64,000 bases of DNA from Pseudoduganella rivuli. Its GTDB lineage: Bacteria; Pseudomonadota; Gammaproteobacteria; Burkholderiales; Burkholderiaceae_D. The position numbers and the translations under genes were made by a program. The stretch is from assembly GCF_009674485.1 (NCBI RefSeq), contig NZ_WKJJ01000007.1, forward strand, positions 186,001-250,000, given 5' to 3'. The notes under the pieces are model-generated. The model had not been told where the DNA came from. It saw nothing but the letters and a program-made list of their open reading frames with translations, and made no database searches. Below, piece after piece: positions 1 through 8,413 of the stretch (its first letter is position 1; each line of letters starts with the position of its first letter).

Positions 1-445
1 AGTTATTGACCTGCACCGTGTCGTCAGCGCGCACGGCCAGAAAATAATTCATGGAATAGAGAGGCGGATCGATATAGGTGAACTTGGCCTCGCGCTCCCG
101 CGTGCGTAGAAATCCGCAGGCGGCGTCGAGTTGGCCATGCGCTACACCGGCCTCGACGCGGACCAGCGGCTGCCACGTCTGGTCGCCGACAAAGACCAGG
201 TCCGGGTCGATCCGCTCGATCGCGCGCATGATGTCGACGCACAGGCCGCCGATGGGCGTCTTCCGGTCAGGATGGAGCGAGGTGAATTTGGGCGTGGTGG
301 CTTCCTGCGCGGCGGTGCGTATTTCCGCGGCGTGCAGCGGCGCGACGGCCAGCGAAGCCGCCAGCGAAGCCGCAAACGCGGCGCCGGCGAACCTCACGCG
401 TTGCACGCGCAGGCATCTCCGAAATGAATCCCGGGGGACGTTCAT
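1..445 (-). CDS. Periplasmic amino-acid-type binding protein (partial)
   Basis: The C-terminus lies beyond the left edge of the window. The reading frame from the ATG at 445 gives a signal peptide (hydrophobic Ala/Leu run ending in PLHAAEIRT) and then a type 3 extracellular solute-binding fold: a GGLCVDIMRAIERIDP segment, a Q/DAACGF segment and FTYIDPPLYSMNYFLAVR, typical of amino-acid ABC receptors (SBP_bac_3). The start ATG overlaps the TGA of the upstream Cache gene (ATGA), so the two are probably translationally coupled. No permease or ATPase is visible. Coupling to a Cache protein suggests a sensory rather than a transport role, but that is inference. About 148 residues are present. Confidence 0.75.
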   Translation of the reverse strand, partial: MNVPRDSFRRCLRVQRVRFAGAAFAASLAASLAVAPLHAAEIRTAAQEATTPKFTSLHPDRKTPIGGLCVDIMRAIERIDPDLVFVGDQTWQPLVRVEAGVAHGQLDAACGFLRTREREAKFTYIDPPLYSMNYFLAVRADDTVQVNN

Positions 446-894
446 TTACCCTTGTAGATGCCGGCTTCGAGTATCACATCGCCGCTGCGCACGTAATAGC
501 TGGACTTCCTCTCAATTTCCTTGGTGGTCGGGTTGTTGTACCGGAAGTCCACCCATCCCTTGCCTTTCGTCTTGGCGCCTTCGATGATTTCTTTTCTAAA
601 ATATTTTCCATCGGCATCCGGCAACTCCAGCATGTTCTTGCCTATGAGCTTGGGGTTGATTGGATGGCCCAGCATGGGGCCATCGATCGAACGCACGACC
701 AGGTAGCTGTCGCCCTTGATAAACTCCGGGTTCTTGGCGTTGATTTCCCTGATCAGGGCGTCTTTTCCGTTTTTCTGCATGTAGGCCAGGCCCTTGTCGA
801 CCAGCGCAATGGCATCCTCGGGTTTGTCAGCGGCCCATGCCAGGGTGACAAGGCCGGCGCACAGGACTGCTACCAGGGTTTTAAACAGTTTCAT
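442..894 (-). CDS. Secreted single-Cache-domain protein
   Basis: A 150-residue exported protein: signal peptide MKLFKTLVAVLCAGLVTLAWA, then one small Cache domain covering nearly all the rest. The C-terminal part (GWVDFRYNNPTTKEIERKSSYYVRSGD, here read as separate blocks, ending LEAGIYKGK) is the usual sCache signature, where the K-x-SYY strand and the final G-x-Y motif close the ligand pocket. It has no membrane anchor or signalling domain, so it would be a free periplasmic ligand-binding protein. The ATG at 894 is preferred over an in-frame TTG at 909 because GGAG sits 9 bases upstream. Its TGA overlaps the next gene's ATG by four bases. The ligand is unknown; small carboxylates or amino acids are usual for the family. 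Confidence 0.8.
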   Translation of the reverse strand: MKLFKTLVAVLCAGLVTLAWAADKPEDAIALVDKGLAYMQKNGKDALIREINAKNPEFIKGDSYLVVRSIDGPMLGHPINPKLIGKNMLELPDADGKYFRKEIIEGAKTKGKGWVDFRYNNPTTKEIERKSSYYVRSGDVILEAGIYKGK

Positions 895-989
895 GATTGA
901 TTTCTCCAAAAAGCAGGCAAGGCAATACCATCATTCCGCATCTGTGTCCGAAAAGCAAGAGCGCCTGTGCGGACAGGCAACACGGCGTA

Positions 990-2219
990 TTATTTCCTTG
1001 GCGAGAGCCTCAGCATCACGATATCGCGTCCCGCCACCGTCACGTTCAATGGCGTCGCGGTGGTTCCCGCCGCCTTGCCGCCCCACAGGTCGCGGATGTC
1101 GTAATCGGTCTTGTTGAAGTCGGCATTGCGCCCGCTGACATCGTCGCCGATGGCGTGCTTGCGCCAGTCGTGCGCGATCTTCTTCGGTTCGTCGGTGCGG
1201 TTAAGGATGGCAACGGCCCACTCGCCATTGACCAGCGGCTTGGCCCAGTATTCGACGCCGCGCTCCCGGATGAACGCGAAGCCCTGGATGCCCAGCCGGT
1301 CCTGGTCCACCGCGATGACGTCGCGGTTGGCCAGGATGTCCCTGGTATCCTGCCGCATCGATGGCACGTCGGCGCCGAAGATCAGCGGCGCGGCCAGCAT
1401 GGCCCACATGCTGAAGTGCGCGCGGTTTTCACCGGCTGTCGGCAGCAGGCCGACTTCCAGCATGTCCGGGTCGTTCCACTGGCCCGGCTTGGCGTATTTG
1501 CGCAGCGCGGACTGCTTGTCGAGGATGTTCAGCACGCCCAGCGACGACCACGAGCCGTGTCCCTCTTCGCATTCCCAGCAATGCGTGATGTCGCCGGTGG
1601 TGCGCCACAGGTGGCCGACGTCGGCGGCCCATTCCCACGGCTTGTTGTCGCCCCATTCGCAGATCGACAGGATCATCGGACGCCCGGCCGCGCGGATCGC
1701 ATCGCGCATGGTGGTGTAGGCTTCGACCGGATTGCGCTGGGCCTTGCCTTCGCCCGTGTGGCACCAGTCGTATTTCACGTAATCGATGCCCCAGCGCGCA
1801 TATTGCTGCGCATCCTGGTATTCGTGCCCCTGGCTGCCGGGGCGCTTGCCGCAGGTGAGGGCGCCCGCGTCGGAATAAATGCCCACCTTCAGCCCCCTGG
1901 CGTGGATGTAATCGGCCAGCGCCTTGATGCCGGAAGGGAAGCGTACCGGATCGGCCTGGATGAAGCCGTTGGCGTCGCGTTCGCCGTGCCAGCAATCGTC
2001 CAGGTTGACGTAGACGTAGCCGGCGTCACGCAAGCCGTTTTTGACCATCGCATCGGCGGTTTCGCGGATCAGCTTTTCGCTGATGTCACAGCCGAACTTG
2101 TTCCAGCTGTTCCATCCCATCGGCGGCGTGTCGGCCAGGCCGGGAAATTTCTGCGCCCAAGCGGGCGACAACGCCAGCGTCAGGGCGGCCGTGGCGACGA
2201 AGCGGTGGTACTTGTTCAT
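990..2219 (-). CDS. GH27 alpha-galactosidase, secreted
   Basis: A 409-residue glycoside hydrolase family 27 enzyme that removes terminal alpha-linked galactose (galactomannan, raffinose-type or other alpha-galactosides). A signal peptide (to about residue 22, ending WAQ) precedes the TIM barrel, which begins with the family hallmark PPMGWNSWN. The nucleophile is Asp151 in YVKYDWC and the acid/base is Asp210 in LWRTTGDI; the GYVYVNLDDCW strand is also present. A beta-sandwich domain forms the C-terminus. It is transcribed alone, with a palindrome at 2283-2296 upstream and no copy of the TTGGTGATTTTCG motif, so it may be controlled separately from the main locus. It could equally act on an arabinopyranoside, since GH27 includes both activities. 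Confidence 0.92.
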   Translation of the reverse strand: MNKYHRFVATAALTLALSPAWAQKFPGLADTPPMGWNSWNKFGCDISEKLIRETADAMVKNGLRDAGYVYVNLDDCWHGERDANGFIQADPVRFPSGIKALADYIHARGLKVGIYSDAGALTCGKRPGSQGHEYQDAQQYARWGIDYVKYDWCHTGEGKAQRNPVEAYTTMRDAIRAAGRPMILSICEWGDNKPWEWAADVGHLWRTTGDITHCWECEEGHGSWSSLGVLNILDKQSALRKYAKPGQWNDPDMLEVGLLPTAGENRAHFSMWAMLAAPLIFGADVPSMRQDTRDILANRDVIAVDQDRLGIQGFAFIRERGVEYWAKPLVNGEWAVAILNRTDEPKKIAHDWRKHAIGDDVSGRNADFNKTDYDIRDLWGGKAAGTTATPLNVTVAGRDIVMLRLSPRK

Positions 2220-2282
2220 GTTTGTTTCTTTGACAGGTGATTGAGGCGCGCTGCGATGGGGGAAATGCAGTGCTAATATAAA

Positions 2283-2296
2283 TTAACGTACATTAA
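2283..2296. promoter_or_regulatory. Imperfect palindrome, candidate operator of the GH27 gene
   Basis: TTAACGTACATTAA lies 64 bases upstream of the alpha-galactosidase start in an AT-rich patch (TGCTAATATAAAT next to it could supply a -10). The half-sites TTAA-N-GTA are symmetric except at one pair. It differs from both other operator families in the window. The cognate regulator is not identified. Confidence 0.4.
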
Positions 2297-2351
2297 CAAA
2301 GTCTAGGTCCCATGGCGTGGCCATGTCAATGGAATTCAGCCGCAGCCGGCT

Positions 2352-3647
2352 TCAAGCGGGAGGAAGGCGGTTGTTCTGGCGCTGGCGGGCGGCGGCGGCC
2401 AGGCGCGCCATGGTGGATTGCGGGGTGATGCGGTCATCGCGCCAGAATGCGCTGATGGCTTCGCGCATGGCGTCTTCGATGGCGGGCGGCACCGACATGG
2501 AAATGGCTGGCACCAGGGTATTGGCGCGCGCCGCCGCCTGGAACGCCGTCCCCGAGAGCTTGGCGCAGCGGTCGAACCGGGCCAGGTTCATCCCCAGCCG
2601 GACCGGGATCGACCCTTTGTCGAGGTTGAATGCCTCCTGCACGGCCGGCGACAGCAGCGCGGAAGCGAAGTCGCGCTGCGCTTCCGCCTTGGCGGCGCTG
2701 TTAACCTTGAACAGGGCGAACGAGTCGACCACGAAGGCAAACGCCTTCATTGTGCCCGGCGCAGGGACGCAGGCAAACTCCAGCTCTGAACTGTCCTGCG
2801 CCGCCATGAATATCGGCTTGGCCCAATCCCCCATCAATTGCATGCCGGCTTCGCCCTTGGCCAGCTTTTGCGACGCCCATATCCAGTCGCGCGACGAGGC
2901 GGCGGGCGCGGTGTAGGCCTTGATGCGGCGGAACGTCTGCAAGACCCGTTCCATGACCGGACCGGCCAGGGCTTCAGTATCCAGCGCGACGAACGCCTTG
3001 CGGTAGAAGTCCGGGCCGCCGACGCCCAGCACAACGGTCTCGAACAGGAGGAAATCCTGCCACGGCTGGCCGCCGTGCGCCACCGCCGTGTAGCCCGCCC
3101 GTTTCATTGCCTCGGCGGCGGCGAAGAATTCATCCCAGGTGGTGGGGATGCGTGCGCCAGCCTGGTTCAGGATGCGCAGATTGACCCACAGCCAATTGAG
3201 GCGGTGCACGTTGACCGGCACCGCGACATAACGGCCCTGGAACTTCATGGCGTCGCTGACCGGCTTGGGAAGGACGTCGTCCCAATGCCCGGCGCGCGCC
3301 ACGTCGTCCATGTTGGCCAGTGCGCCTTCCTGCGCCCACTGCTGGATCACCGGCCCTTTGATCTGGGCGGCGGAGGGCGGATTGCCCGACAGGACGCGGG
3401 AGCGCAGCAGCGAGATGGCCAGGCCGTTGCCGCCATCGGCCACCGCGAAGTCTTTCCACGTATGGCCCTGGCGCTGCAGCGTCGATTTCAGCAGCGCGGC
3501 CGCCCTGGCGTCGTAGCCGACTTCCCAATAGTGCAGCACTTCGATCTCGCCGCCGGGCGCCGGCGCGGCAAGGCATGCAGCCATCAGCGCGATTGCTGCG
3601 CGCCATCGGGCGCAATATCGGGTCGCATGTCGGGGGGAGAGGTTCAT
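2352..3647 (-). CDS. Sugar ABC-type substrate-binding protein, orphan
   Basis: A 431-residue periplasmic binding protein of the glucose/mannose type (SBP_bac_1 fold): signal region to about residue 32, then EIEVLHYWEVGYDARAAALL at the mature N-terminus, the AVPVNVHRLNWLWVN hinge region, TTWDEFFAAAEAMKRAGYTAVA, and a late MQLMGDWAKPIF block typical of carbohydrate receptors. No permease or ATPase gene is adjacent. Instead the gene is divergent from a response regulator/sensor kinase pair (3725-5882), with only 77 bases between the starts. The protein may therefore present a sugar to the kinase's periplasmic domain instead of feeding a transporter. That role is inference from position. No clear Shine-Dalgarno is seen before the ATG. 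Confidence 0.85.
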   Translation of the reverse strand: MNLSPRHATRYCARWRAAIALMAACLAAPAPGGEIEVLHYWEVGYDARAAALLKSTLQRQGHTWKDFAVADGGNGLAISLLRSRVLSGNPPSAAQIKGPVIQQWAQEGALANMDDVARAGHWDDVLPKPVSDAMKFQGRYVAVPVNVHRLNWLWVNLRILNQAGARIPTTWDEFFAAAEAMKRAGYTAVAHGGQPWQDFLLFETVVLGVGGPDFYRKAFVALDTEALAGPVMERVLQTFRRIKAYTAPAASSRDWIWASQKLAKGEAGMQLMGDWAKPIFMAAQDSSELEFACVPAPGTMKAFAFVVDSFALFKVNSAAKAEAQRDFASALLSPAVQEAFNLDKGSIPVRLGMNLARFDRCAKLSGTAFQAAARANTLVPAISMSVPPAIEDAMREAISAFWRDDRITPQSTMARLAAAARQRQNNRLPPA

Positions 3648-3689
3648 GTGAAAGCAGTCGAGGCGGAGCGCAAGCGTATCAACGCCAGA

Positions 3690-3718
3690 TTGTAAGGCAG
3701 TCCCGTATCCGTTAATAT
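3690..3718 (+). promoter_or_regulatory. Predicted promoter of the two-component operon, probably leaderless
   Basis: TTGTAA (3690-3695), a 17-base spacer and TAATAT (3713-3718) form a good sigma-70 promoter. Only six bases separate the -10 from the ATG at 3725, so transcription should start at or next to the start codon, and no ribosome-binding site is present. This suggests a leaderless mRNA. The LacI gene at 58745 has the same geometry. Confidence 0.6.
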
Positions 3719-3724
3719 AGCTAA

Positions 3725-4417
3725 ATGCAACTTTTACTTGCCGAAGACGACGCGATTCTCGCCAACGGTTTGACTGCCCAGCTGAATGGCGCGGGGTTCA
3801 CCGTGGAACGTGCTCCGAATGGACCGGTGGCAGAATTCCTGCTGGCCAGGCAGAATTTCGATATCGCCATCATCGACCTGGGCTTGCCCATGATAGACGG
3901 CTTGACCGTGCTGAAGACCTTGCGGGCGACCCGGCCCGACCTGCCGGTGGTGGTGCTGACCGCCCTCGACAAGCTCGACAGCCGCGTGGCGGGATTGAAT
4001 GCCGGCGCGGACGATTACATGACCAAGCCGTTCGATTTCCCGGAACTGGAAGCGCGCCTGCGCGCGGTGCTGCGGCGCGCCAGGCCGGGGGCCATCCATC
4101 ACGATGTGGTGGTGCAGGGCCTGCACTTTGACCGTGCCACGCGGCGCGCTGTCATCCATGGCGAACCGGTGGAACTCAGCCCGCGTGAAGCGACGCTGCT
4201 GGAACTGCTGCTGGCGCAGTCCGACAAGGTGGTGACCAAAGACCAGATTGCCGCCGCCTGGGCCGGCGACGGCGGCGAGGTGGGCGCCGGCAATACGGCC
4301 GAAGTCCACATCCACCGCCTGCGCCGCAAGCTGGAAGGTTCGGGGCTGGAAATCCGCACGGTGCGCGGCCTGGGATACCTGCTGACCGCCGAGCACGTCC
4401 ATGGACGACCGGCCTGA
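3725..4417 (+). CDS. OmpR-type response regulator (TctD-like)
   Basis: A 230-residue two-domain response regulator. The receiver (about 1-118) has the acidic pocket Glu7/Asp8/Asp9, the phosphoacceptor Asp51 (IIDLGLP), Thr79 and Lys101 (TKPF). The C-terminal half is an OmpR/PhoB winged helix, recognisable by VELSPREATLLELLL, KDQIAAAW and the terminal VRGLGYLL hairpin. The stop codon overlaps the histidine-kinase start by 17 bases, so the pair is co-translated. Its targets are probably the divergent binding-protein gene and perhaps other sugar genes nearby. The closest family by architecture is TctD/QseB, which is paired with TctE-type kinases. Confidence 0.92.
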   Translation: MQLLLAEDDAILANGLTAQLNGAGFTVERAPNGPVAEFLLARQNFDIAIIDLGLPMIDGLTVLKTLRATRPDLPVVVLTALDKLDSRVAGLNAGADDYMTKPFDFPELEARLRAVLRRARPGAIHHDVVVQGLHFDRATRRAVIHGEPVELSPREATLLELLLAQSDKVVTKDQIAAAWAGDGGEVGAGNTAEVHIHRLRRKLEGSGLEIRTVRGLGYLLTAEHVHGRPA

Positions 4418-5882
4418 ACCGGGCATACTGCACCGCTTTGGCCCCCGCAACCGCTCGCTGCGGCGCCAGCTGCTGATCTGGGTCTTGCTGCCGCAACTGG
4501 TGTTGTGGGGCGCGGGTGGCGTCGCGACGTACCGCCTGGCGGTCAGCTACGTCAACCAGGCCGCGGACGCCACCTTGTCCCAGGCCAGCCGCGCGCTGGC
4601 GCGGCGCGTGAAACCGATCGGCAGCGGCCTGCTGATCGATTTTCCCCGCGCGGCGCAGGAAATCCTCGAGACCGATCCGAACGACCGCCTGTTCTACATG
4701 GTCAGCACACCGCCCGGCCAATTCGTCCTTGGCAACAATAATATTCCCATGCCACCCCGCGAAATGGCGCCGCGCCTGAACGATCCGTATTTCTACGACG
4801 GAGAGATCGCGTCCCCCGACGAAGCCGGGGAGGGCGGCCCCGGGTCCGTCGTCAAAGTGCGGATCGCGGCGTTGTACCTGACGTATGGCGAGCCGGAAGG
4901 AAAACAGCAATGGATGCTGGTCCAGGTCGCACGCGGCATGGCCCATCGCGAAGATCTCTTCAAAAACATCCTGGTCGACACGCTGCTGCCGTTGTCCGCG
5001 CTGATCCCCTTGATGACCATGATCGTCTGGGTGGGCACCGGCGCCGGGCTCAAGCCGCTGCTGCGCCTGCGCAAGGAAGTGGAGGGGCGTTCGCCGCTCG
5101 ACCTCGCGCCGCTGCAAGTCGAGTCGGCGCCGCAGGAAGTCAGGTCGCTGGTGCGCGCCCTGAATGAACTGCTGGCCTCGGTGCGCCAGAACGTCAATGC
5201 GCAAAAACGGTTTATTGCGGACGCCGCCCACCAGTTGCGCACGCCGCTGGCGGGATTGAAGAGCCAGACCGCGCTGGCGATGGCCGCCACCGAGGATCCG
5301 GCGCTGCTGGCCAGGCTGAAACTGGTGGACCAGAGCGCCGCGCGGGGCGCCCACCTGATCAGCCAACTGCTGATGCTGGCGCGCGCCGATCCCGATGCCG
5401 CGGTGGCCAACGACATGGCGCCGTTGGATGTGGTGGCCTTCGTGCACGACATCGTCGCCGAATGCGTGCCGCGCGCGTTGCGGGCAGGGATCGACCTGGG
5501 CATGGGCGAAGAGGCCGAGGCGGCGGAGGACGGCGGCGCGCCGCTGCAAATCCGGGCGCACGCCCTGTTGCTGCGGGAAGCACTGACCAATGTGATCGAC
5601 AACGCCATCAAGTACACCGGCAGCGGCGGCGAGATCACCGTCCGGGTATTGCCGGACGGCGGCGACGTGCTGATCATCGTCAGCGACAACGGTCCGGGCA
5701 TCGCGGAGGCGGACCGCGGCCGGGTCTTCGAGCGGTTCGTACGGGCGACCGATCAAGGGGATGGATGCGGGCTGGGTCTGCCCATCGTACGGGATATCCT
5801 GGCGCAGCATGGCGGCACCGTGGCGCTGCGGGATGCGCAGCCCCACGGATTGCAGGTGGAGCTGCGCCTGCCCGGGCTGTGA
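4401..5882 (+). CDS. Sensor histidine kinase (TctE-like)
   Basis: A 493-residue inner-membrane kinase. TM1 (about 23-45) and TM2 (about 192-214) enclose a periplasmic sensor of roughly 145 residues with the TctE-type N-terminal pattern (DRLFYMVSTPPGQFVLGN, then NDPYFYDGE). After TM2 come a HAMP-like linker, the H-box with phospho-His277 (ADAAHQLRTPLAGLKSQ), the N-box (LREALTNVIDNAIKYT), and the G1 DNGPGI and G2 GCGLGLPIV motifs of the ATPase domain. All catalytic elements are intact. It forms an operon with the overlapping regulator gene. TctE kinases often respond to ligands bound by a periplasmic partner; the divergent sugar-binding protein is the obvious candidate here. Confidence 0.92.
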   Translation: MDDRPEPGILHRFGPRNRSLRRQLLIWVLLPQLVLWGAGGVATYRLAVSYVNQAADATLSQASRALARRVKPIGSGLLIDFPRAAQEILETDPNDRLFYMVSTPPGQFVLGNNNIPMPPREMAPRLNDPYFYDGEIASPDEAGEGGPGSVVKVRIAALYLTYGEPEGKQQWMLVQVARGMAHREDLFKNILVDTLLPLSALIPLMTMIVWVGTGAGLKPLLRLRKEVEGRSPLDLAPLQVESAPQEVRSLVRALNELLASVRQNVNAQKRFIADAAHQLRTPLAGLKSQTALAMAATEDPALLARLKLVDQSAARGAHLISQLLMLARADPDAAVANDMAPLDVVAFVHDIVAECVPRALRAGIDLGMGEEAEAAEDGGAPLQIRAHALLLREALTNVIDNAIKYTGSGGEITVRVLPDGGDVLIIVSDNGPGIAEADRGRVFERFVRATDQGDGCGLGLPIVRDILAQHGGTVALRDAQPHGLQVELRLPGL

Positions 5883-5907
5883 TGACGGTGCGCCGGACCG
5901 GTCGGCG

Positions 5908-8040
5908 TTACTTGCCATCCTCCTCGATGATGGCGACGTCCCATGGCCCCAGCGTGACCTTGTCCGCGTTGGCCACTTTTTTACCCGTCAACAGGTCGGC
6001 GCCAGGCTTGCGCGCATAGTTGAAGTCCACCGGTGCGCCGGAATAATTGAAGTAGTAATGCACCGGGCGCTTGTAGCTGTTGACGCCGCTGCGCGTGCGC
6101 ACGGCGGGCGGCAAGTCCTGGTCCGGTCCCAGCAGGCCCAGTTCCTTCAGCGACCCCTGCAGCACGGCTTTTTGCAATTTGTCCGACAGGAACGTGCCTT
6201 CATACACCACTTTGCCGGCGCCATACTGGTTCGACGTGATGGCGGGCCAGCGGCCGAAGAAGTGGTGGTCGTAATAGGCCAGCGCTTTCGCCGTGTCGAG
6301 TTGCAGGAATTCGGCCCAGTGCTGCACCTTGTTGTCGCCGCCGGCCTGGAACGGATCGCCTTTCAGCGCCAGCGGCTGCGCCAGGTTGGAGAATTCCTGG
6401 TAGTGGAAGCCCAGCGCTTCGCGCAACGGTCCCGGCGCCATGGTCCAGCGCACCGCCGCGTTTTCATTGGTGAAGCCGCTCTTGAAGGACATCACCACGT
6501 GGCCGCCTTTGCGCACATAGTCGGTGATGCGTTTCAGCAGCGCGTCGTCGGCCACATACAGCGGCGGCACGATCAGCAATTTATACGACGAGAAATCCTG
6601 TTCGTCCGGGAAGACAAAGTCGGCGCCGACATTCATGTCGTACAGCTGGCGGTGCATCTGGCGCACCACCGAGCTGTAATCGGCTTTGGTGCCGCTGCCG
6701 CCCCATTGAGAATCCTTGGCGAACGGCATGTCGTTCAGCGCGTTCAGCGAATCGCGGCTCCACAGGATCGCGACGTCGTTGCGGATCTTCAGGTTGACCA
6801 GGCGCGGTCCGATTTTCTGCAGTTCCTTGCCGGTGCGGCTCATTTCCGCATAGGCGCGGTTGGGTTCCATGTCGTGCGACAGCACGCCTTTCCAGTAGGT
6901 TTCCTGGTTGGCGTGGATCGATGACCAGTGCCAGTATTCCACCATGTTCGAGCCGTTGGCCAGGTGGGTGTAGACATCCTGGCGGAACTGGCCGTCATAT
7001 GGCGGAAACTGGAACGACGAACTCCAGTCGGTGCTTTGCGCATTGGTTTCCGTGACGAGGAAGTTCCCTTTTTTCAGCGAGCGGGTGAAGTCCGCCTGCA
7101 GGGCCTGGTCGCCGCCGTTGTAATACTCGCGCTGGCCCCAGTGGTAAATGTTCACGGCCGGCATGTCGAGGGCCTTGGAGACGGCTTCCTCGTTGACGTC
7201 GTTGTGCATCTGGCCGGCGAAGTCGTGCGTGACGAACTGGCGCGGCGATGCGCATTCGCGCACCAGTTTGGCTTGCCAGTGCAGGAAATCGGTGACGCGC
7301 ATCTGGCCCCAGCGCGACCATTCGAGCTTATAGCCGGTGCTTTGCGCACTGTCCGGGCGCGGCAAATCCACCCAGCTGTGCAAGTCCTGGCCCCAGTAAT
7401 TCAGGAACCAGGCCTTGCTGAGGGCTTCGGGCGTGCCGAATTTCTTTTCCAGGTGGTGCGTGAAGCGCACGAACACGTCGTCGTTGGCGGCGCCATAGGT
7501 ACTGGTTTCATTATCGACTTGCCAGCCGATGACGTTGGGGTTGTCCTTGTAGCGGGCCACGATCTTGCGGATCAGCCGTTCGGCATAAAAGCGGTATGCG
7601 GCGGAATCCGTGTTCATGTTCTGGCGCATGCCATACATGTTTTGCGCGCCATTGAATTTACGGGCCAGGATTTCCGGGTTTTGCTTTGCCATCCAGGCCG
7701 GAACCGAATAGGTTGGCGTGCCCATGATGACCTTGATGCCAGCCTTGCCCATGGCGTCGATCACGCGGTCCATCCACGCATACTCGAAGCGGCCGTCTTC
7801 CGGTTCCCACAGGCTCCACGTGGATTCGCCCAGGCGCACCACGTTGAAGCCTGCCGCCTTCATCATCTGCACGTCTTTTTCCAGCCGTTCGTATGGCATG
7901 TATTCATGGTAATACGCGGCGCCATACAGGATGGTCGGGAATTCCGGCACGGCGGAGGCTTGGGATTGGGCGGCTGCCGGCGCGCAGGCAGCGGCGAACG
8001 CGCACGACAGCGCAAAGGAGAGCAGTGTCCGTTTCAGCAT
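5908..8040 (-). CDS. GH42 beta-galactosidase, secreted
   Basis: A 710-residue exported GH42 enzyme hydrolysing terminal beta-galactosides. The start chosen is the ATG at 8040, which gives a clean signal peptide (MLKRTLLSFALSCAFAAACA, then PAAAQ). The open frame continues upstream to 8598, but that extension is low-complexity and crosses the intergenic regulatory region. The barrel opens with YYHEYMPYERLEKDVQMMK; the acid/base Glu lies in IGWQVDNETSTYG and the nucleophile Glu in FLVTETNAQSTDW. Trimerisation and beta-sandwich domains follow. It is divergent from a GH3 gene, with a copy of the TTGGTGATTTTCG motif between them. Candidate substrates are galactose side chains or galacto-oligosaccharides. 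Confidence 0.92.
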   Translation of the reverse strand: MLKRTLLSFALSCAFAAACAPAAAQSQASAVPEFPTILYGAAYYHEYMPYERLEKDVQMMKAAGFNVVRLGESTWSLWEPEDGRFEYAWMDRVIDAMGKAGIKVIMGTPTYSVPAWMAKQNPEILARKFNGAQNMYGMRQNMNTDSAAYRFYAERLIRKIVARYKDNPNVIGWQVDNETSTYGAANDDVFVRFTHHLEKKFGTPEALSKAWFLNYWGQDLHSWVDLPRPDSAQSTGYKLEWSRWGQMRVTDFLHWQAKLVRECASPRQFVTHDFAGQMHNDVNEEAVSKALDMPAVNIYHWGQREYYNGGDQALQADFTRSLKKGNFLVTETNAQSTDWSSSFQFPPYDGQFRQDVYTHLANGSNMVEYWHWSSIHANQETYWKGVLSHDMEPNRAYAEMSRTGKELQKIGPRLVNLKIRNDVAILWSRDSLNALNDMPFAKDSQWGGSGTKADYSSVVRQMHRQLYDMNVGADFVFPDEQDFSSYKLLIVPPLYVADDALLKRITDYVRKGGHVVMSFKSGFTNENAAVRWTMAPGPLREALGFHYQEFSNLAQPLALKGDPFQAGGDNKVQHWAEFLQLDTAKALAYYDHHFFGRWPAITSNQYGAGKVVYEGTFLSDKLQKAVLQGSLKELGLLGPDQDLPPAVRTRSGVNSYKRPVHYYFNYSGAPVDFNYARKPGADLLTGKKVANADKVTLGPWDVAIIEEDGK

Positions 8041-8201
8041 GGTGATCTTTCCGTTGAATGGGTGGCGTATTGTGCGGATGGGTTGTGGCGCGGTGCAAGC
8101 ATCAAATTCACCAGTTGCGGCAACATTTTTTTTGCATGTGTGTGCCGGGGAACCCGTGCGCGGCGCCGCCGGACGCAGTCTGTGTAATTTCATGTCACCC
8201 G

Positions 8202-8222
8202 TTGGCGATTTTTGCAATTGCC
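8202..8222 (+). promoter_or_regulatory. XylR-type motif, copy 1 (GH42/GH3 intergenic)
   Basis: TTGGCGATTTTTGCAATTG plus CC, two mismatches to the consensus core TTGGTGATTTTCGCAATTG. It lies in the divergent region, 162 bases from the GH42 start and 191 from the GH3 start, and could serve either gene. The region 8041-8413 otherwise holds a GTAGT-rich tract at about 8299-8340 and a terminator-like hairpin. Confidence 0.6.
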
Positions 8223-8366
8223 GCGCAACGGCCGCTGCCCGGACAATAGATTCCATCAGGCCCGCCACGCGGATCATCCCGCAGGCAGCCGCACCGTGTT
8301 GTTTGTAGTTAGTAGTTGGTAGTTTGTAGTGTGTAGTCTCCAACTGCCTTGCCGGTAGTTTTTCGG

Positions 8367-8391
8367 GGCGGCTTCGGCCGCCTTTTTTTTT
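8367..8391 (+). terminator. Intrinsic terminator-like hairpin in the GH3 leader
   Basis: GGCGGC, loop TTCG and GCCGCC (8367-8382), followed by nine T residues. It stops only 22 bases before the GH3 ATG and no gene on the plus strand ends upstream, so it would terminate transcripts coming from the divergent promoter region. An attenuator role is possible. On the opposite strand it lacks a U-tract. Confidence 0.65.
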
Positions 8392-8413
8392 GATTGAGTG
8401 GAAGCAGAATCGG

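Noticed and set aside
424..900. Plus-strand open frame of 158 codons
   Set aside because: It is antisense to the Cache gene, whose signal peptide, domain pattern and ribosome-binding site are all convincing.
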